Source: Mycolicibacter acidiphilus
GTDB taxonomy: Bacteria; Actinomycetota; Actinomycetes; Mycobacteriales; Mycobacteriaceae
Assembly: GCF_018455725.1 (NCBI RefSeq)
Contig: NZ_JAHCLR010000003.1
Span: 223,075 to 287,074 of the forward strand
Length of the DNA stretch: 64,000 bases
Direction: 5' to 3'
Part shown: one piece after another, positions 18,291 through 28,813 of the stretch
Layout of the letters: each line of letters starts with the position of its first letter
Position numbering within the stretch: the first letter of the stretch is position 1
Translations under genes and position numbers: made by a program
Notes under the pieces: generated by a model
The model's input: only the letters and a program-made list of their open reading frames with translations
Database searches by the model: none
Told to the model about the DNA's origin: nothing

Positions 18291-19468
18291 GGCCGGTTGC
18301 CCGCCCAGCCCGCCCTGGGGTCGAAGCCGCTGGACCGCTCGGCCTCCGCGTACGCCTCCAGCGCCTGCTCCGCCGCACCCTCCAGGTTCGGCGGCACCGC
18401 GACCTTGACGGTGACCAGCAGGTCGCCGTTGCCGCCGCTGCGTTTCGGCACACCCCGGCCGCGGACCCGCAGGATGCGGCCGTCGGCGGTGCCCTTGGGC
18501 ACCCGAACTCCGACCTTGCCGTCCAGCGTCGGCACCGAAAGCGTTGTGCCGAGCGCCAACTCGGAGAAGCTGACCGGGATCGTGACGGTCAGGTCGTCGC
18601 CGTCGCGGCTGAACACCTTGTCCGGGCGGACCCGCACCGTCACGTACAGGTCGCCGGACGGCGCACCGCGCAGCCCGGCCTCACCCTGACCGGCCAGCCG
18701 AATCCGTTGGCCGTCTTCGACTCCCGGCGGAATCCGCACGTTGATGGTGCGGGTCCGCGCCGCCCGGCCGGTGCCCTTGCACTCCGAACACGGGTGCTCG
18801 ATGAGTGATCCGCTGCCGCGGCAGTCGGTGCACGGCTCGGAGAACCCGAACGCGCCCTGGTTGCTGCTGATCACCCCGGAGCCGTTGCACGCCGCGCAGA
18901 CCTTGGGGCTGGTGCCCGGACGTGCGCCGCTGCCGTGGCAGTTGGTGCACGGCGCCGCGCTGGTCAGCCGCAGCGGCATCTCGACGCCCTTGGTGGCCTC
19001 CAGGAAACTCAACTCGGAGTCGGTCTCCATGTCATTGCCCCGCCGCGGCCGGCTGGGCCGCTGCTGCGCGCCGCGACCGAACAGTCCACCGAACAGGTCG
19101 CCGATGTTGGCACCGCCGGTCTGCCCGGCCTGGCCGAACAGATCGTTGAGGTTGAACTCCGCACCGTCGGCACCGGGGCTGAAACCACCGCCCCCGCCGA
19201 AACCGCCGCCGCGCCGGCCGAAACCGCCGCCGGCGAACAGTCGCCGGGTCTCGTCGTACTCCTTGCGCTTGGCCTCATCCGACAGAACGCTGTAGGCCTC
19301 CGACACCGCCTTGAACCGCTCCGCAGCCGCCGGATTGTTCGGGTTCTTGTCCGGGTGCAGCTCCGAGGCAAGTTTGCGATAGGCGCTCTTGATCTCCTTC
19401 TCGCTGGCGCCGGAGGAGACGCCCAACTCCTTGTAGAAGTCCTTCTCGACCCATTCACGCTGGGCCAT
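18287..19468 (-). CDS. dnaJ1: Co-chaperone DnaJ1 (type I Hsp40)
   Basis: DnaJ1 delivers unfolded substrates to DnaK and stimulates its ATPase. The 393 residues comprise the J-domain with the HPD motif (about 38-40), a Gly/Phe-rich linker (about 80-150) and a zinc-binding region with four repeats ([32 protein letters not shown]). Two C-terminal substrate-binding beta domains follow. All eight zinc-ligand cysteines are present. It is 23 bases after grpE and overlaps hspR. Confidence 0.97.
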   Translation of the reverse strand: MAQREWVEKDFYKELGVSSGASEKEIKSAYRKLASELHPDKNPNNPAAAERFKAVSEAYSVLSDEAKRKEYDETRRLFAGGGFGRRGGGFGGGGGFSPGADGAEFNLNDLFGQAGQTGGANIGDLFGGLFGRGAQQRPSRPRRGNDMETDSELSFLEATKGVEMPLRLTSAAPCTNCHGSGARPGTSPKVCAACNGSGVISSNQGAFGFSEPCTDCRGSGSLIEHPCSECKGTGRAARTRTINVRIPPGVEDGQRIRLAGQGEAGLRGAPSGDLYVTVRVRPDKVFSRDGDDLTVTIPVSFSELALGTTLSVPTLDGKVGVRVPKGTADGRILRVRGRGVPKRSGGNGDLLVTVKVAVPPNLEGAAEQALEAYAEAERSSGFDPRAGWAGNRP

Positions 19469-19491
19469 ATCGCGTCACCCCCTCTGCGGTG

Positions 19492-20117
19492 TCAGTCGGC
19501 CGTCGGTTCTGCGGTGGCGCCGGTGGCGTCGGCATCCGGCACGGTGTCGACCACGCCGACCATCGCGTGCCGCAGCACCTGCTCGCCGAGCCGGTAACCC
19601 TGCCGCAGGACGGCACCGATCACCGAGTGGGTGCCATCGCCCTCGTGCTGCACGGCCTCGTGCAGCGACGGGTCGAACTCGTCACCCTCGCTGCCGAACG
19701 GTGCCAGGCCGAGTCCGGTGAGCACACCGGTCAGCTTGTCCCCCAACGCCTTCAGCGGTCCGGACTCCAGGTCGCCGTGGGTGCGGGCCCGGTCCAGGTC
19801 GTCGAGGACGCCGAGCAGTTCGGTGACCACCGCGGCCTTCGCCCGGTCGCCGGCGACCTGCGCATCGCGCAGCGCGCGCTTGCGGTAGTTGGCGAAGTCC
19901 GCCTGCACCCGCTGCAGGTCGGCGGTGAGCTCCGCGACCGGGTCGGCCTCGGGAGCCTCTTGCGATTCAACGACTTCCGGCTCGCCCGGCGCCGGCCCAC
20001 TGGGGGCCGGGCCGGACGTGCCTTCACGTGCTGCACCGGTTTCGGGATCGATCCGCCGCTTGTCGGTGACGGTGATCACCTCGGGTTCGGGTTCGGATTC
20101 CGCACCGGTTTCCGAGG

Positions 20118-20121
<4 letters not shown>
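19492..20121 (-). CDS. grpE: Nucleotide exchange factor GrpE
   Basis: GrpE releases ADP from DnaK. The 209-residue protein has an extended acidic, Pro-rich N-terminus (about 1-60), a long helical dimerisation segment ([23 protein letters not shown]) and the C-terminal beta domain with [11 protein letters not shown] and [18 protein letters not shown], the GrpE signature. Its ATG overlaps the dnaK stop by 4 bases. Confidence 0.96.
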
Positions 20122-21968
<1,847 letters not shown>

Positions 21969-22001
21969 GGTGTTTTCCTCCCTGGTAGAGATTGTGAAGT
22001 C

Positions 22002-22018
22002 TGAGCGGACTGCGCTCA
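22002..22018. promoter_or_regulatory. Second, degenerate HAIR element of dnaK
   Basis: TGAGCG-N5-CGCTCA, with TGAG and CTCA nine bases apart as in HAIR, lies 33 bases upstream of the dnaK start. It probably gives HspR a second, weaker site. Confidence 0.6.
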
Positions 22019-22054
22019 AGGATGCGCTTACCGCAACCCTGCTGTCAACTCCGA

Positions 22055-22075
22055 CTTGAGTGACTATCACTCAAC
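22055..22075. promoter_or_regulatory. Primary HAIR element of dnaK
   Basis: CTTGAGT-GACTATC-ACTCAAC matches the HspR operator consensus CTTGAGT-N7-ACTCAAG at all but the last base. It covers the -10 hexamer of the sigma-A-like promoter. Confidence 0.92.
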
Positions 22076-22091
22076 TTGTCGATGTGGTCAA
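22063..22091 (-). promoter_or_regulatory. Sigma-A-like promoter of dnaK overlapping HAIR
   Basis: On the minus strand TTGACC (22091-22086), a 17-base spacer and GATAGT (22068-22063) form a housekeeping-type promoter. Its -10 lies in the HAIR spacer, giving a direct repression mechanism. Confidence 0.6.
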
Positions 22092-22115
22092 CGGGCGGTG
22101 CCGCAGATTTGTTCC
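22089..22115 (-). promoter_or_regulatory. Sigma-H-type promoter of dnaK
   Basis: GGAACA (22115-22110), 16 bases, CGTTG (22093-22089) on the minus strand is the same arrangement as in front of clpB. The -35 is only 10 bases from the transposon target duplication. Confidence 0.7.
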
Positions 22116-22125
22116 GGGCGCCTTC

Positions 22126-22130
22126 CTAAC
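22126..22130. repeat. Left copy of 5-bp target-site duplication (CTAAC)
   Basis: CTAAC directly precedes the element end TGTAGGAA and is repeated directly after the other end at 42700-42704. Five-base duplications are the Tn7-family hallmark. Confidence 0.93.
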
Positions 22131-22213
22131 TGTAGGAACCCGCGTGTCGTGTCCAAATCCCACTTACGTGTCCAAGACGTGTCCTGAGCGTGTCGTTGTC
22201 TCAATACGGTGTC
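22131..22213. repeat. Transposon left end with CGTGTC repeats (probable TnsB sites)
   Basis: After TGTAGGAA, the hexamer CGTGTC recurs at 22143, 22148, 22167, 22178 and 22189, and GTGTC again near 22209. Three copies are exactly 11 bases apart. Tn7-like ends carry several TnsB-binding repeats; these are the likely ones. Confidence 0.72.
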
Positions 22214-22235
22214 CACGGAGCGCACACTTCCGGAT

Positions 22236-22967
22236 ATGGCCCGAGGCCAGCTCAGCGCGACGCAATGTCACTACGTGTCGGCTGGCGGAGACGAGCAGTC
22301 GACGACCGTCGGCAAGGTCCAGTTGGCATCGGTGGTTCAGGGGCTGCCCGTTCGTCCGATACGGTCTTTCGCCGGGCAGCGGCACTACCCGGGCTTGTTC
22401 TGGTCCATGACCACCAAGAGCCACTTGGGTTACGAGAGCCTTCTTGAACGCGACCGTCTGCTGCTCGCCGATTTCGACTCGGACGTTGTCGGCATCGCGG
22501 CCCAGCCGCTATGGCTTGTCGGGGAGGACAACGGTGCGGCCCGCCGACATGTTCCCGACCTGCTGCTGGCCCGCCGCGACGGCAGCTTCGTGGTGGTGGA
22601 CGTAAAACCTGCGGACATGCTGACGCATCCCAAGGTCTCGGCTGTCTTCGCATGGACTTCGCGAGTCTGCGCATCGCAGCAATGGAGGTACGAGGTCTGG
22701 ACTGGTGCTGACCCGATCGTGCTCGCCAACGTTCGTCAGATGGCGGCCGGCAGGCGAGGCGAATTCGTTGACGGTGCGAGCGTCGCCGCTGTTCGATCCG
22801 CCATCCGTCCCGGACTGACGTTCGGTCAATTGGAATCTGCGGCGAGACGGCCTCGTTGGGCGGTCCGCAGAGCGATGCTCTGGCTGCTTTGGCGCCATGA
22901 ACTCCGGACGGACCTGACGCGGCCTCTGAGCCCGGATTCGATCGTTGAAATTGCGGTTCCATCGTGA
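22236..22967 (+). CDS. tnsA: TnsA-like transposase endonuclease
   Basis: TnsA cuts the 5' strands at transposon ends so that the element is excised rather than copied. The 243-residue protein shows the PD-(D/E)XK nuclease residues: Glu67 in YESLLERD, Asp108 in HVPDLLL and Lys124 in VVVDVKP. ATG at 22236 is preferred; a GTG at 22209 would add nine residues but lies within the terminal repeats. Its stop overlaps the tnsB GTG (GTGA). It is the first gene from the left end, as in Tn7. Confidence 0.88.
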   Translation: MARGQLSATQCHYVSAGGDEQSTTVGKVQLASVVQGLPVRPIRSFAGQRHYPGLFWSMTTKSHLGYESLLERDRLLLADFDSDVVGIAAQPLWLVGEDNGAARRHVPDLLLARRDGSFVVVDVKPADMLTHPKVSAVFAWTSRVCASQQWRYEVWTGADPIVLANVRQMAAGRRGEFVDGASVAAVRSAIRPGLTFGQLESAARRPRWAVRRAMLWLLWRHELRTDLTRPLSPDSIVEIAVPS

Positions 22968-25018
22968 CCGCCTCCGTCGAATTAGTGCTCGGCAGCCAGG
23001 TGTGGTTTGACGGTGATGTTTGGACCATCACCGAGTTCGGTCGGGGAGTCGTCACCTTGTCGTCGGGGCAATCGGTCCGCACTGCCACCATTTCGACGTT
23101 GGCGATGTCCGCCCAGCCAATAACGGAACCTTCGCCAAGCCCCCAGGACCGCGAATTGGTGCCCGTCGTCCTCGGCATGCTCGACTCGGCTGCGTTAGCC
23201 GATCTTGAACGGCGCGCCAACGCTGTCCGATCGATTCTTGACGAGCCGTGCCTCCGCAAGGGAGACCGAGGACGCGCGATCGAACGCAAAGCCGCCGAGC
23301 TATCCGTCTCCACAAAAACCATGCGTCGGTGGATAGAGGGTTACACGCAGTCGGGCGTGGCCGGTCTTGCGGATTCGAAGCTAACGCGAAAGCGTGCGCC
23401 GCAGGTTGATCCCCGGTGGGAAACAATGCTCAAGACCGTACTGGTCAGCTTCGCAAACGCGTCGACGCCGACGCGGGGCGCCGTGATCGACGCGACACAT
23501 CGAGCAGTTGTGACCGAGTACGGCGCCGACGCCGTTGTGCTGCCTTCCCGCTCCGCCGCTTACCGGCGTGTGGAGGTGCATTCCAAGGGGATGTACACGT
23601 TCGGCAGTGCCAAGGCACGTCGTTCGGCCGCCGGTCGTCCTGCAGGTCCATACGGCCGCCTACGGGCGACCCGGCCTGGTGAGTACATCGTCTTGGACAC
23701 CAATGCCCTCGATGTTTTCGCGATGGAGCCGGTGACATTGCGATGGGTTCCGGTGGAACTCACGGTGGCGATGGATCTCTACACCCGCTGTGTACTTGGC
23801 TTGCGCCTGATGCCGGTGTCGACTAAGTCCCAGGACGTCGCGAACGTGCTCTACCAGTCCGTCACCCAGCAGTTCGGAATCGATGACGGCGAACAGTCCG
23901 TGTGGCCATTTCACGGCGTACCGAAGAACGTTCTGCTGGGCTCCGAGGACATCGAGGCGATCGCTGAATCGTCACCGGATCGTCGTCCCGCTCTTGTGCC
24001 AGAGATCATCGTGGTCGATCACGGCCGCCAGTACCTCTCGGCTCATGTCATCGGTGTGTGTGCACGATTCGGCATCTCGATCCAGCCGGCAATCCCGAAC
24101 AAACCGACGGACAAACCGACGATCGAACGCTTCTTTCTCACCCTGCGGCAGTCGCTGCTGCAACACCTTCCGGCGTACAAGGGCCCGGACGTCTACTCGC
24201 GAGGCAAGGACGTGGAAGGTCAGGCGTTCTACTACGTCGGAGAACTCGAACAGATCATCCGCGAGTGGGTCGGTTCGGTGTATCACCGTACGAAACACCG
24301 CGGACTGTGCGTGCCAGAGCTGGGTCCGGGCAACTTCTCCCCGGCCGAGATGTGGGAGATAGGTTTGGCTCGTTCTGGCGCATTGACCTTGCCGGCACGT
24401 CGCGACTTGGCCTACGAATTCCTCGACGTTAAGTGGCGCACCATTCAGCACTACGGCGTCGAAATCAACGGGCAACGCTATGACGGCGAGGGCCTCAACG
24501 GCTTCCGCGGTGCCCGGTCTCCCTACGGCGGCAAGCACGCGGGTCACTGGCCCTTCAGTATCGACACCCACGACGTGAGATTCGTCTATTTCAGGAACCC
24601 CGATACCAACGAATGGCACTGCCTGGAGTGGGAACACGCTGCTGGGCTGCACGGTCCATTCGGCCAGGACGCCGCCGACTACGCCAAGAGCATCAGTCTG
24701 CGCCAAAACCGCCACGTCGACCCCTCGCAGGCGGTACATGACCTGTTGGAGGCATGGAGTCGAGATGCAGTCCGGACCCGACGAGACCGGGTTCTTGCGA
24801 AACGGATCGCCGCAGGTCGCGTCTCCCACTCTCAGCCCACGATCGAAGAAATCAGCGATGAAGACGAACGCATGTCGGCCTCGCTACCGGCAGTCATCGA
24901 TCTTGTTGCGCGACGCCAGCAGACACGAACCCATGTAACGGACGATCTCGATGACGTGTTCGACCGCTACTACGACGAGCACCCCGACGAAGCCGCATTC
25001 GAGGTTTTCGACGAATGA
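22964..25018 (+). CDS. tnsB: TnsB-like DDE transposase
   Basis: TnsB binds the end repeats and performs 3' cleavage and strand joining. The 684-residue protein has N-terminal helix-turn-helix domains (KAAELSVSTKTMRRWIEGY near 108-130) and an RNase H-like catalytic core. The triad is Asp245 (VLDTNALD), Asp352 (VVDHGRQY) and Glu388 (PTIERFF), a D-D-35-E spacing. A Mu-type beta-barrel follows around 455-560 and an acidic C-terminal tail ends DEAAFEVFDE, a place where TnsB proteins contact TnsC. The start is GTG 22964, overlapping tnsA by 4 bases. Confidence 0.95.
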   Translation: MTASVELVLGSQVWFDGDVWTITEFGRGVVTLSSGQSVRTATISTLAMSAQPITEPSPSPQDRELVPVVLGMLDSAALADLERRANAVRSILDEPCLRKGDRGRAIERKAAELSVSTKTMRRWIEGYTQSGVAGLADSKLTRKRAPQVDPRWETMLKTVLVSFANASTPTRGAVIDATHRAVVTEYGADAVVLPSRSAAYRRVEVHSKGMYTFGSAKARRSAAGRPAGPYGRLRATRPGEYIVLDTNALDVFAMEPVTLRWVPVELTVAMDLYTRCVLGLRLMPVSTKSQDVANVLYQSVTQQFGIDDGEQSVWPFHGVPKNVLLGSEDIEAIAESSPDRRPALVPEIIVVDHGRQYLSAHVIGVCARFGISIQPAIPNKPTDKPTIERFFLTLRQSLLQHLPAYKGPDVYSRGKDVEGQAFYYVGELEQIIREWVGSVYHRTKHRGLCVPELGPGNFSPAEMWEIGLARSGALTLPARRDLAYEFLDVKWRTIQHYGVEINGQRYDGEGLNGFRGARSPYGGKHAGHWPFSIDTHDVRFVYFRNPDTNEWHCLEWEHAAGLHGPFGQDAADYAKSISLRQNRHVDPSQAVHDLLEAWSRDAVRTRRDRVLAKRIAAGRVSHSQPTIEEISDEDERMSASLPAVIDLVARRQQTRTHVTDDLDDVFDRYYDEHPDEAAFEVFDE

Positions 25019-26085
25019 CGAACCGGTGGGCCCGCTGGCTGGCAAGGAACGGCACTGCCTCATACCAGCTGTCCCGCAAACAGGGGTGGAACGCGTTCGC
25101 CAGTTCGGGGCCTCGTGACGACTTCGAAGTCTTGAGTCGCAAACAAATGGACGCGCTCCCCGACGATCATCGGGAGGACTACAACGAGGCGCGGATGGTA
25201 TGGAACGCGAATCTTCCGACGGTGAAGACGGCACAGCTCAAGGCCGCCTACGGCATCATCGACCAGGTCATGTCTTCCAATCGACGCGACAGTGACCGCC
25301 TGCGCGGTTCGGTGGTGATCGACGCCGAGCCCGGGTTGGGTAAAACAACGATCGCCACTCGTTACGCGCGAGGTTTCCACCGTGCGGTCTACCGGCGCCA
25401 GGGACCTAAAACACCTGAAGGCCACCAGCGTCTGCCGGTGGCCTTCGTTTCGCTCAGCGCCGGGATCACGCTCAAGGGGCTCAATCAACAGATCCTGCGG
25501 TTCTATGGGCATCCCGCCGTCGACCGAGCCTCCACGTCGAAACTGGGGGCCTTGGCCGTTGACTGTGTGACGTCGTGCGCGACGAGGTTGATCGTGATAG
25601 ATGACTTGCACTTCATCGACTTTCGACATCGCAACGGCGTAGAAGTGTCTAACCACCTCAAGGGGTTGGCGAACGAGATGGCGGTCACGTTCGTTTACGT
25701 CGGCGTGAAGCTGCGCGAAAAACGCTTCTTTGACGAGGGGCTCATCGGGGAGCAAGCCAGCTACGCGCAGACGAGCCGCCGTGCCACGCGGTGTCCGGTC
25801 GCGCCGTTCGCGGTCGACAGTGACGCGGGGTTCCGCGGTTGGGTCAGCGTGCTTGGCGCGTTCGAAAGTCACATCAAGCTCGCCGACGCCAAGCCAGGCA
25901 TGCTGGTCGATCACGCCAAAGAGCTGTACCGGCGAACCCAAGAAAGAATCGCGTCGCTGACCAATCTTCTCGACCGCGTCAGCTACCTCGCGATCACAAC
26001 CGGCGTTGAAACCATCACTGATGAACTGATCGCGGCAACAACGATCGACAATGCGGCCCAGATCAGCAGCAGCTCAACCGTCTAA
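25015..26085 (+). CDS. tnsC: TnsC/TniB-like AAA+ transposition regulator
   Basis: TnsC is an ATPase that forms filaments on target DNA and links the TniQ target selector to the TnsAB transposase. The 356-residue protein has Walker A EPGLGKTT (about 105-112) and Walker B LIVIDDLHF (about 192-200, Asp196/Asp197), with an arginine-rich sensor region after it. It starts at ATG 25015, overlapping tnsB by 4 bases, and its end overlaps tniQ by 35. Confidence 0.92.
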   Translation: MTNRWARWLARNGTASYQLSRKQGWNAFASSGPRDDFEVLSRKQMDALPDDHREDYNEARMVWNANLPTVKTAQLKAAYGIIDQVMSSNRRDSDRLRGSVVIDAEPGLGKTTIATRYARGFHRAVYRRQGPKTPEGHQRLPVAFVSLSAGITLKGLNQQILRFYGHPAVDRASTSKLGALAVDCVTSCATRLIVIDDLHFIDFRHRNGVEVSNHLKGLANEMAVTFVYVGVKLREKRFFDEGLIGEQASYAQTSRRATRCPVAPFAVDSDAGFRGWVSVLGAFESHIKLADAKPGMLVDHAKELYRRTQERIASLTNLLDRVSYLAITTGVETITDELIAATTIDNAAQISSSSTV

Positions 26086-27826
26086 GCCGTCCGGCCGGGG
26101 CCGCTTGCTTCGGTCGGTGCCGGCCGGCTATGACATCGATCGCTGGCCGGTCGCAGTCGCGATCCGCCCTGATGAGACGATTGAGTCTTGGTTGACGCGC
26201 GCCGCCAAACGGTACGGCATCACACCGCGGGAGTTGATCTCCGAAGCGGGCGCACAGGATCGCTTACAGCGCCCAGGCCAGTTGACGAGGCTGATTCGTC
26301 AGCACGCCGGCGTGCTCGCGCTCAAGCTCGGCTGTCCGGAAGCCGACACGATCGCGACTGCGGCCGAGATGGCGCCCAATGCCGCCGTCGTGGACTACCT
26401 GGCCCGCTATCGCGGGGTTACTCGGCCAATACCGGCGGGGAGCGCGTTTTGTCCTGTCTGCCTGGCGGTGCCCGACCCGCATTGGAAGCGCGAATGGTCC
26501 AGCATGTTGGCGATCGCCTGTGTCCGGCACGCGTGTTTGCTCGTGCGCACCTGTCCGCGCTGTGGTGAACAGCCCTGGTCGACGGTGTCGTGGCTGTCGC
26601 TCGACGCCGATGCTCCGCTTTACCGTTGCCCAAACCGGCCGCGTCGTCCCAGTGGCCGCATGCGGCGCGGGCGCCGCTGCAACTTCGACCTGCGAACGAT
26701 CAGCCCTTACGGCATGGACGCCGAGGCGGTCGATGCGCACAGACTGGCGTTTCGACTCTGGCAGCAGTACGTCCACGATCCCGCCAGCCTGCTGCGCGTT
26801 GTCGGTATCGAGATCACCGCAACGATCGCCTTCGACGGGCTGTGTCAACTCGTCGACGAATCCATCAGGATCGTGACCCTGTTCGAAGACACCTACGATC
26901 GCACCGCATTGGTGCGTGCGCTGCGCAACGCCGGCCAGGTGCTCTCCTCCACCTCGGCGACGGTCGCCGCGCAGCAAGCGGACGCTGTGGGGCTACTGAA
27001 CCCCGCCGGATCTGTCACTCCCGTCGGTCCCGACAACGTGTTGCTGCGCCGCAGACGCAATCCGCTGCTCGCCGCGATACGCCTGGGTTCTGTCCGCGCG
27101 ACGTTCAGTCCAGCCGCCCAGCTCACGTTCGACTGCGGCAATCGCCATCCTCGCTACCCAGTTCGTGAAAATGATGACCGCACCTGGCTACGGCTCCCCG
27201 AACACCACCCCGAGCTGGCCGAGATCGATCACGCACAGATTCCCCAAGTTCTCTGGTCTGGCACCGTATGGACCGGCGCCGAAGATGCCACCACCTTGGC
27301 TGCTGCGGCCCAAGCGATGGCGCTGGCCAAGATCGGCAACACCCGCCCATGGGCCATCATCGCTCTAGACCTCGGACTACCGAAGGGCATCGCGGTCCCG
27401 GTAACGCAGTATTGGCGACGAGTCGTTCGCGACGGACTGTGGCCGGAAGCCCTTGCTGCGTTGACGGAGCTGAAGGAGCAGCTGCGCCGCAACCCACCCC
27501 CGATCGACTACCAGCAGCGACGCATCATCGCCGACGACCCTCGGCGGCTAGTGCGTGCACTGAAATCTGCCGGTGTCGGCGGGCGCACCTGTGACGGTAG
27601 GGAGTTCCACGGCGTTGTCCGCCGCTACTGGGAACTCTTCACCGGCGGCGATATTCGCTATGCAGCTCCCCCGTACACGCTCCCCGCCGAGCAACACAGG
27701 GACTGGCCCACGAAGCGAGCTGACATCGACGACGACCACAATGAGACCTTTCGGAATGCCTACGCGCTCATGACCGCTGCGAATGCGCTCCCCCCCAGCG
27801 GTCCTCTGACGTGGCAGCCGCCATGA
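26051..27826 (+). CDS. tniQ: TniQ/TnsD-family target-site selector
   Basis: TniQ proteins choose the insertion site and recruit TnsC. The 591-residue protein has the N-terminal TniQ domain (AIRPDETIESWLTRAAKRYG) and a zinc-binding stretch FCPVCLAV...HWKREW...CVRHACLL...CPRCGEQPW near residues 133-177. A long C-terminal region with possible HTH elements is expected to read DNA. GTG 26117 (VPAGYDIDRW) is an alternative start that removes a low-complexity leader. It is the only tniQ in the element, so one targeting route is predicted. Confidence 0.88.
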   Translation: MRPRSAAAQPSKPSGRGRLLRSVPAGYDIDRWPVAVAIRPDETIESWLTRAAKRYGITPRELISEAGAQDRLQRPGQLTRLIRQHAGVLALKLGCPEADTIATAAEMAPNAAVVDYLARYRGVTRPIPAGSAFCPVCLAVPDPHWKREWSSMLAIACVRHACLLVRTCPRCGEQPWSTVSWLSLDADAPLYRCPNRPRRPSGRMRRGRRCNFDLRTISPYGMDAEAVDAHRLAFRLWQQYVHDPASLLRVVGIEITATIAFDGLCQLVDESIRIVTLFEDTYDRTALVRALRNAGQVLSSTSATVAAQQADAVGLLNPAGSVTPVGPDNVLLRRRRNPLLAAIRLGSVRATFSPAAQLTFDCGNRHPRYPVRENDDRTWLRLPEHHPELAEIDHAQIPQVLWSGTVWTGAEDATTLAAAAQAMALAKIGNTRPWAIIALDLGLPKGIAVPVTQYWRRVVRDGLWPEALAALTELKEQLRRNPPPIDYQQRRIIADDPRRLVRALKSAGVGGRTCDGREFHGVVRRYWELFTGGDIRYAAPPYTLPAEQHRDWPTKRADIDDDHNETFRNAYALMTAANALPPSGPLTWQPP

Positions 27827-27835
27827 ATAGCCAGT

Positions 27836-28258
27836 GTGAACCCACCCAGCGCCTGTGGTCAGGTTGCCGTTGGTCCTGCCGTCTACAGGCGGGCAAAACT
27901 GCAAGACCTGGTGACGGTAACGGTGCTGAAGCTTCAATCGCGGGACATCCGCTCGCTCTCAACAGCTCAGCTACTCAACGAAGTAGAAGAAGAAGTCCGC
28001 GGTTGGGCGATATCGAAACCTATTCTCGCCGCACGTAGGCTTCGAAGCGACGGGACTCGTGGCGTCAGGCTTGGCCAGATCGTCGAGATCCACGATTGGC
28101 TGGCCGATAGAACGCTAGACATATCGCTCCACGATCGATCCCGAGTTTCGCATATCGTTGCTCGCGCTAACCACACTCTCGGCTACGGCCGAAGTCTTTG
28201 GTCTGATGTACTCGCCGGCAGCGAACACGGTCCGCCGACTCAAGGCGCACGGCGGTGA
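27836..28258 (+). CDS. Unidentified ORF next to tniQ
   Basis: A GTG at 27836, nine bases after the tniQ stop, opens 140 residues. The first 25 look like low-complexity sequence. From about residue 30 (TVLKLQSRDIRSLSTAQLLNEVEEEVRGW) the frame becomes helical and plausible, with a later basic region (RLRSDGTRGVRLGQIVEIHDWL). I recognise no family. It could be an accessory transposition protein or the start of the cargo. The reality of the gene is moderately uncertain. Confidence 0.4.
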   Translation: MNPPSACGQVAVGPAVYRRAKLQDLVTVTVLKLQSRDIRSLSTAQLLNEVEEEVRGWAISKPILAARRLRSDGTRGVRLGQIVEIHDWLADRTLDISLHDRSRVSHIVARANHTLGYGRSLWSDVLAGSEHGPPTQGARR

Positions 28259-28353
28259 GATCGTTGCAAGTCGGCGATGCGGCGGTCGAGGAATGGGAGT
28301 GCCTCACGGTATGCACTCCCCGACCAGACGAGGTTGAGCCCCTTGGGGTGTAC

Positions 28354-28567
28354 TCACCTCAACTCCGTCGTTACCACCGCAGCCCGCCGAAACGGCGCTT
28401 TGCCTACCGCCCTCTTCAACACCTCATAGGCACTCACCCCCGACCAGTCCTGCGACTACCGCGGCCCCCGCCTTACCCAACAATGCGTACATCGCTACCA
28501 GCACCCTTTCATCTCCGTTCCCCCGATCGGCAAAACGTTTGGCCTTCGCCCGCATTCGCATCATCAT
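28354..28567 (-). pseudogene. Frameshifted, truncated DUF1490 gene relic
   Basis: From ATG 28567 the minus strand reads MMMRMRAKAKRFADRG, then MYALLGKAGAAVVAGLVG, and hits a stop at 28424-28426. Shifting one base at the C-run 28436-28441 restores GVSAYEVLKRAVGKAPFRRAAVVTTEL, then TGA at 28354-28356. This matches the start of the intact DUF1490 protein at 33941-34231 ([38 protein letters not shown]), but the C-terminal half is missing. DUF1490 proteins accompany metal P-type ATPases in mycobacteria. An older metal module was probably lost here. The surrounding 28,259-28,874 stretch holds no intact gene. Confidence 0.55.
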
Positions 28568-28577
28568 ATTGCAATAT
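28566..28577. promoter_or_regulatory. AT-rich palindrome ATATTGCAATAT
   Basis: A perfect 12-base palindrome in an otherwise GC-rich region, at the 5' edge of the DUF1490 relic and followed by a further ATATTGATAT-like repeat on the minus strand. It resembles operators of metal-sensing ArsR/SmtB regulators and may be the abandoned promoter of the relic. Confidence 0.4.
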
Positions 28578-28607
28578 CAATATATGCCGTGGGCCGGCAA
28601 CGCCACG

Positions 28608-28668
28608 GCTGTCGGTTCCGGTTGAATCCCGAGCGTGGGCTGCCCAGGGTTCAACCGGAGCCGACAGC
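28608..28668. repeat. Long inverted repeat (19-base arms)
   Basis: Arms 28608-28626 and 28650-28668 pair at 18 of 19 positions (GCTGTCGG...GGTTGAA) around a 23-base loop. There is no T-run after it, so it is not a standard intrinsic terminator. It may be a remnant of a smaller insertion or a transcriptional insulator before the copper operon. Confidence 0.55.
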
Positions 28669-28813
28669 GGCGACCCTGGGACACGCAGCCTCGCTCGGCT
28701 CGCTGACGGCTTATCGGCAAGATGTGGCTTGACCTCGGCCGCGCCGACGCATGCGGCCAACCAGGGCGGGCCCTCGAAATGCTTGCGGCGCAACCCTCCA
28801 CCTGATCTACTAT

